This document shows positions 62,186 through 64,000 of a stretch of 64,000 bases of DNA, in pieces (within the stretch, counting starts at the first letter, position 1; each line of letters begins with the position of its first letter). A program made the position numbers and the translations under genes. The DNA is taken from NCBI RefSeq assembly GCF_024585165.1, contig NZ_CP029008.1:4340001-4404000 (forward strand), given 5' to 3'. This DNA is from Bradyrhizobium sp. WBOS07 (GTDB taxonomy: Bacteria > Pseudomonadota > Alphaproteobacteria > Rhizobiales > Xanthobacteraceae). Under the pieces are notes generated by a model that saw only the letters and a list, made by a program, of their open reading frames with translations, did no database searches and was not told the origin of the DNA.

Positions 62186-64000
62186 ATGAATTACGGCATC
62201 GCATTCACGCCGCTCGTCCCCGCCATCGTGCTCTGGCTCGCGCTCGCCGCGATCGTCGTCATCGCGATCGTGCTGCTGGTGGCGCGGGCGCGCGGCGCTG
62301 CCGTGCGCGTGGCCGCGCTGGCGCTGTTCCTGCTCGCGCTCGCCAACCCCTCCTTCACCCGCGAGGAACGCGAGCCCCTCACCTCGGTCGCCGCGATCGT
62401 CGTCGACAAGAGCCCAAGCCAGAATTTCGGCAACCGCAATCGCGAGGCCGCAGCTGCGCAGGAAGCGCTGGTCGACAGCCTGAAGAAGATCAAGGGGCTT
62501 GAGGTGCGCGTCGTCGATGCCGGACAGGCCGACGGCGAGACCGACGGCACCAGGCTGTTCGGCGCCCTCGCCTCGACCTTGTCGGACATTCCGGTCGACC
62601 GCGTCGCCGGCGCGTTCCTGATCACCGACGGCCGCGTCCACGACATTCCGGCGAACGCCGCCGCGCTCGGCTTCCAGGCGCCGGTGCATGCGTTGATCAC
62701 CGGCCAGAAGGACGAGCGCGACCGCCGCATCGCGATCACGGCCGCGCCGCGCTTCGGCATCGTCGGGCAGAGCCAGACCATCAGCTACCGCCTCGACGAC
62801 CAGGGCGTGTCCGGCGAGCGCGCCAAGGTCACGATCCGCAGGGATGGCGAGGTCATCAACGAGCGCACGCTCTCGAGCGGCCAAGCCGCCAGCGTCGACG
62901 TCGACATCAAGCATGCCGGACCGAACATCGTCGAGATCGAGGCCTCGCCGCTCGAGCGCGAGCTGACGCCGGTGAACAACCGCGCCGTCGTCGCCATCGA
63001 CGGCGTGCGCGACAAGCTGCGCGTGCTACTGGTCTCGGGCGAGCCGCATTCCGGGGAGCGCACCTGGCGCAACCTCTTGAAGTCCGACGCCAGCGTCGAT
63101 CTCGTGCACTTCACCATTCTGCGGCCGCCGGAGAAGCAGGACGGCACGCCGATCAACGAATTGTCGCTGATCGCGTTTCCGACCCGCGAATTGTTCCAGC
63201 AGAAGATCAACGAATTCCAGCTGATCATCTTCGACCGCTACGCCCGTCAGGGCGTGCTGCCGATCGCCTATTTCGACAACATCGCGCGCTATGTCCGCTC
63301 GGGCGGCGCGGTGCTGGTCTCGGCCGGCCCCGACTACGCCTCCACCACCAGCATCTGGCGCACGCCGCTGGATACGGTGCTGCCGGCCGAGCCGGTCGGG
63401 GTGACGGAAAAGCCGTTCTATGCGCATCTGTCCGACCTCGGCAAACGCCACCCCGTCACGCGCGGCCTCGAAGGCTCCGCCTCCGAGCCGCCGCGCTGGA
63501 GCCGGTTCTTCCGCACCGTTGATACCCGCAATTCCGTCAACCCACCGGTGATGACGGGTGTCGACGGCAAGCCGCTGTTGTTCCTGTCGCGCTTCGGCGA
63601 GGGCCGCGTCGCGCTGCTACTGTCCGACCACATCTGGCTGTGGGCGCGCGGCTATGAGGGCGGCGGCCCGCATCTGGACCTGCTCCGGCGGATGTCGCAC
63701 TGGCTGATGAAGCAGCCCGACCTCGACGAGGAGGCGCTGCGCCTCCAGGTGCAGGGCAAGAATCTCGTGGTGGTGCGCCAGACCATGGCGGACAGCGTCC
63801 AGCCGGTGAGCGTGACCTCGCCGTCCGGCGCCTCGCAGGATTTGACGCTGAGCCCAGGGGAGCCCGGCGAATGGCGCGCAAGCCTGCCGGCGAGCGAGCT
63901 TGGGCTGTGGCAGGCCACCGACGGCACACTGAAGGCGCTCATCAATGTCGGCCCGACCAATCCGAAGGAGTTTTCGGAAGTCACCTCCACGGTCGAGACC
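62186..64000 (+). CDS. Large membrane protein of the MoxR cluster, partial (right edge)
   Basis: Open from ATG 62186 to the window edge with no stop, at least 604 residues. Two N-terminal membrane segments (about 8-30 and 38-54) precede an extracytoplasmic region with VWA-like VAAIVVDKSPSQNF, FLITDGRVHD and a glutamine-amidotransferase-like fold (LRVLLVSGEPHSGERTWRNLLKSD, FDNIARYVRSGGAVLVSAGPDYAS). Such proteins stand fourth in MoxR-DUF58-DUF4159 operons of alphaproteobacteria. It is part of an envelope complex by context; no activity is proven. Confidence 0.85.
   Translation, partial: MNYGIAFTPLVPAIVLWLALAAIVVIAIVLLVARARGAAVRVAALALFLLALANPSFTREEREPLTSVAAIVVDKSPSQNFGNRNREAAAAQEALVDSLKKIKGLEVRVVDAGQADGETDGTRLFGALASTLSDIPVDRVAGAFLITDGRVHDIPANAAALGFQAPVHALITGQKDERDRRIAITAAPRFGIVGQSQTISYRLDDQGVSGERAKVTIRRDGEVINERTLSSGQAASVDVDIKHAGPNIVEIEASPLERELTPVNNRAVVAIDGVRDKLRVLLVSGEPHSGERTWRNLLKSDASVDLVHFTILRPPEKQDGTPINELSLIAFPTRELFQQKINEFQLIIFDRYARQGVLPIAYFDNIARYVRSGGAVLVSAGPDYASTTSIWRTPLDTVLPAEPVGVTEKPFYAHLSDLGKRHPVTRGLEGSASEPPRWSRFFRTVDTRNSVNPPVMTGVDGKPLLFLSRFGEGRVALLLSDHIWLWARGYEGGGPHLDLLRRMSHWLMKQPDLDEEALRLQVQGKNLVVVRQTMADSVQPVSVTSPSGASQDLTLSPGEPGEWRASLPASELGLWQATDGTLKALINVGPTNPKEFSEVTSTVET

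Overview
The window reads as chromosomal DNA of a Bradyrhizobium-type alphaproteobacterium (Hyphomicrobiales). It is GC-rich and tightly packed with genes on both strands. It carries a fused cytochrome b/c1 gene of the fbcH type, a fused trpE(G) gene with a tryptophan leader peptide, CcrM, and a mutY-dciA-dsbA-smc block. Palindromic repeats of rhizobial type recur between genes. The genus is an inference from these features; no database was searched.

Layout. 0-6.6 kb: ETF-quinone oxidoreductase (cut by the left edge), a family-4-like uracil-DNA glycosylase, a polytopic membrane protein, RNase HII, a VOC protein and a radical SAM protein. 6.6-13.2 kb: an xfp-ackA phosphoketolase/acetate kinase operon behind a FixK2-like box, an RMD1/DUF155 membrane protein, a glycosyltransferase-like protein, and a MarR-GNAT fusion behind a 44-bp palindrome. 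13.4-18 kb: moaB, a YpfJ-type metallopeptidase, ccrM with clustered GANTC sites at its start, a small membrane protein and a GST. 18-23.6 kb: a chemoreceptor, a bacteriophytochrome with HWE kinase and receiver, and an overlapping heme oxygenase that would make its chromophore. 23.6-28 kb: DUF1127, SnoaL-like, LysR, GST, FAD monooxygenase and thioesterase genes. 28-35 kb: mutY, a HigBA toxin-antitoxin pair, dciA, dsbA, smc and an Rsm22-type methyltransferase. 36-40.2 kb: LemA, an M48 peptidase, two ParA/MinD-like proteins and a GIY-YIG protein. 40.1-44.4 kb: apt and trpE(G) with trpL and attenuator, a secreted protein and a dienelactone hydrolase. 44.6-50.5 kb: cytochrome bc1 (petA-fbcH), trmL, queE, hemF and a HAD phosphatase. 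50.7-53.4 kb: small or hypothetical genes and an acyltransferase in a visibly A/T-richer stretch. 53.6-64 kb: two divergent operons, DUF1285-nudL-DUF6111-cca-TauE leftward and MoxR-DUF58-DUF4159-large membrane protein rightward (cut by the right edge).

Most genes are core functions: respiration, DNA and tRNA maintenance, cofactors and chromosome handling. The accessory parts are HigBA, the A/T-richer patch near 51-53 kb, the phytochrome/chemoreceptor group and the MarR-GNAT gene. The clearest regulatory signals are the trpL attenuator, the MarR-GNAT palindrome, GANTC sites and direct repeats before ccrM, the FixK2-like box before xfp, the HigBA operator and a TTACCCGGGTAA palindrome before the GIY-YIG gene. 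No tRNA, rRNA, CRISPR array, complete insertion sequence or prophage was seen. I found no wholly new multi-gene system; the best leads for new biology are the two unusual ParA-like proteins and the regulatory structures.
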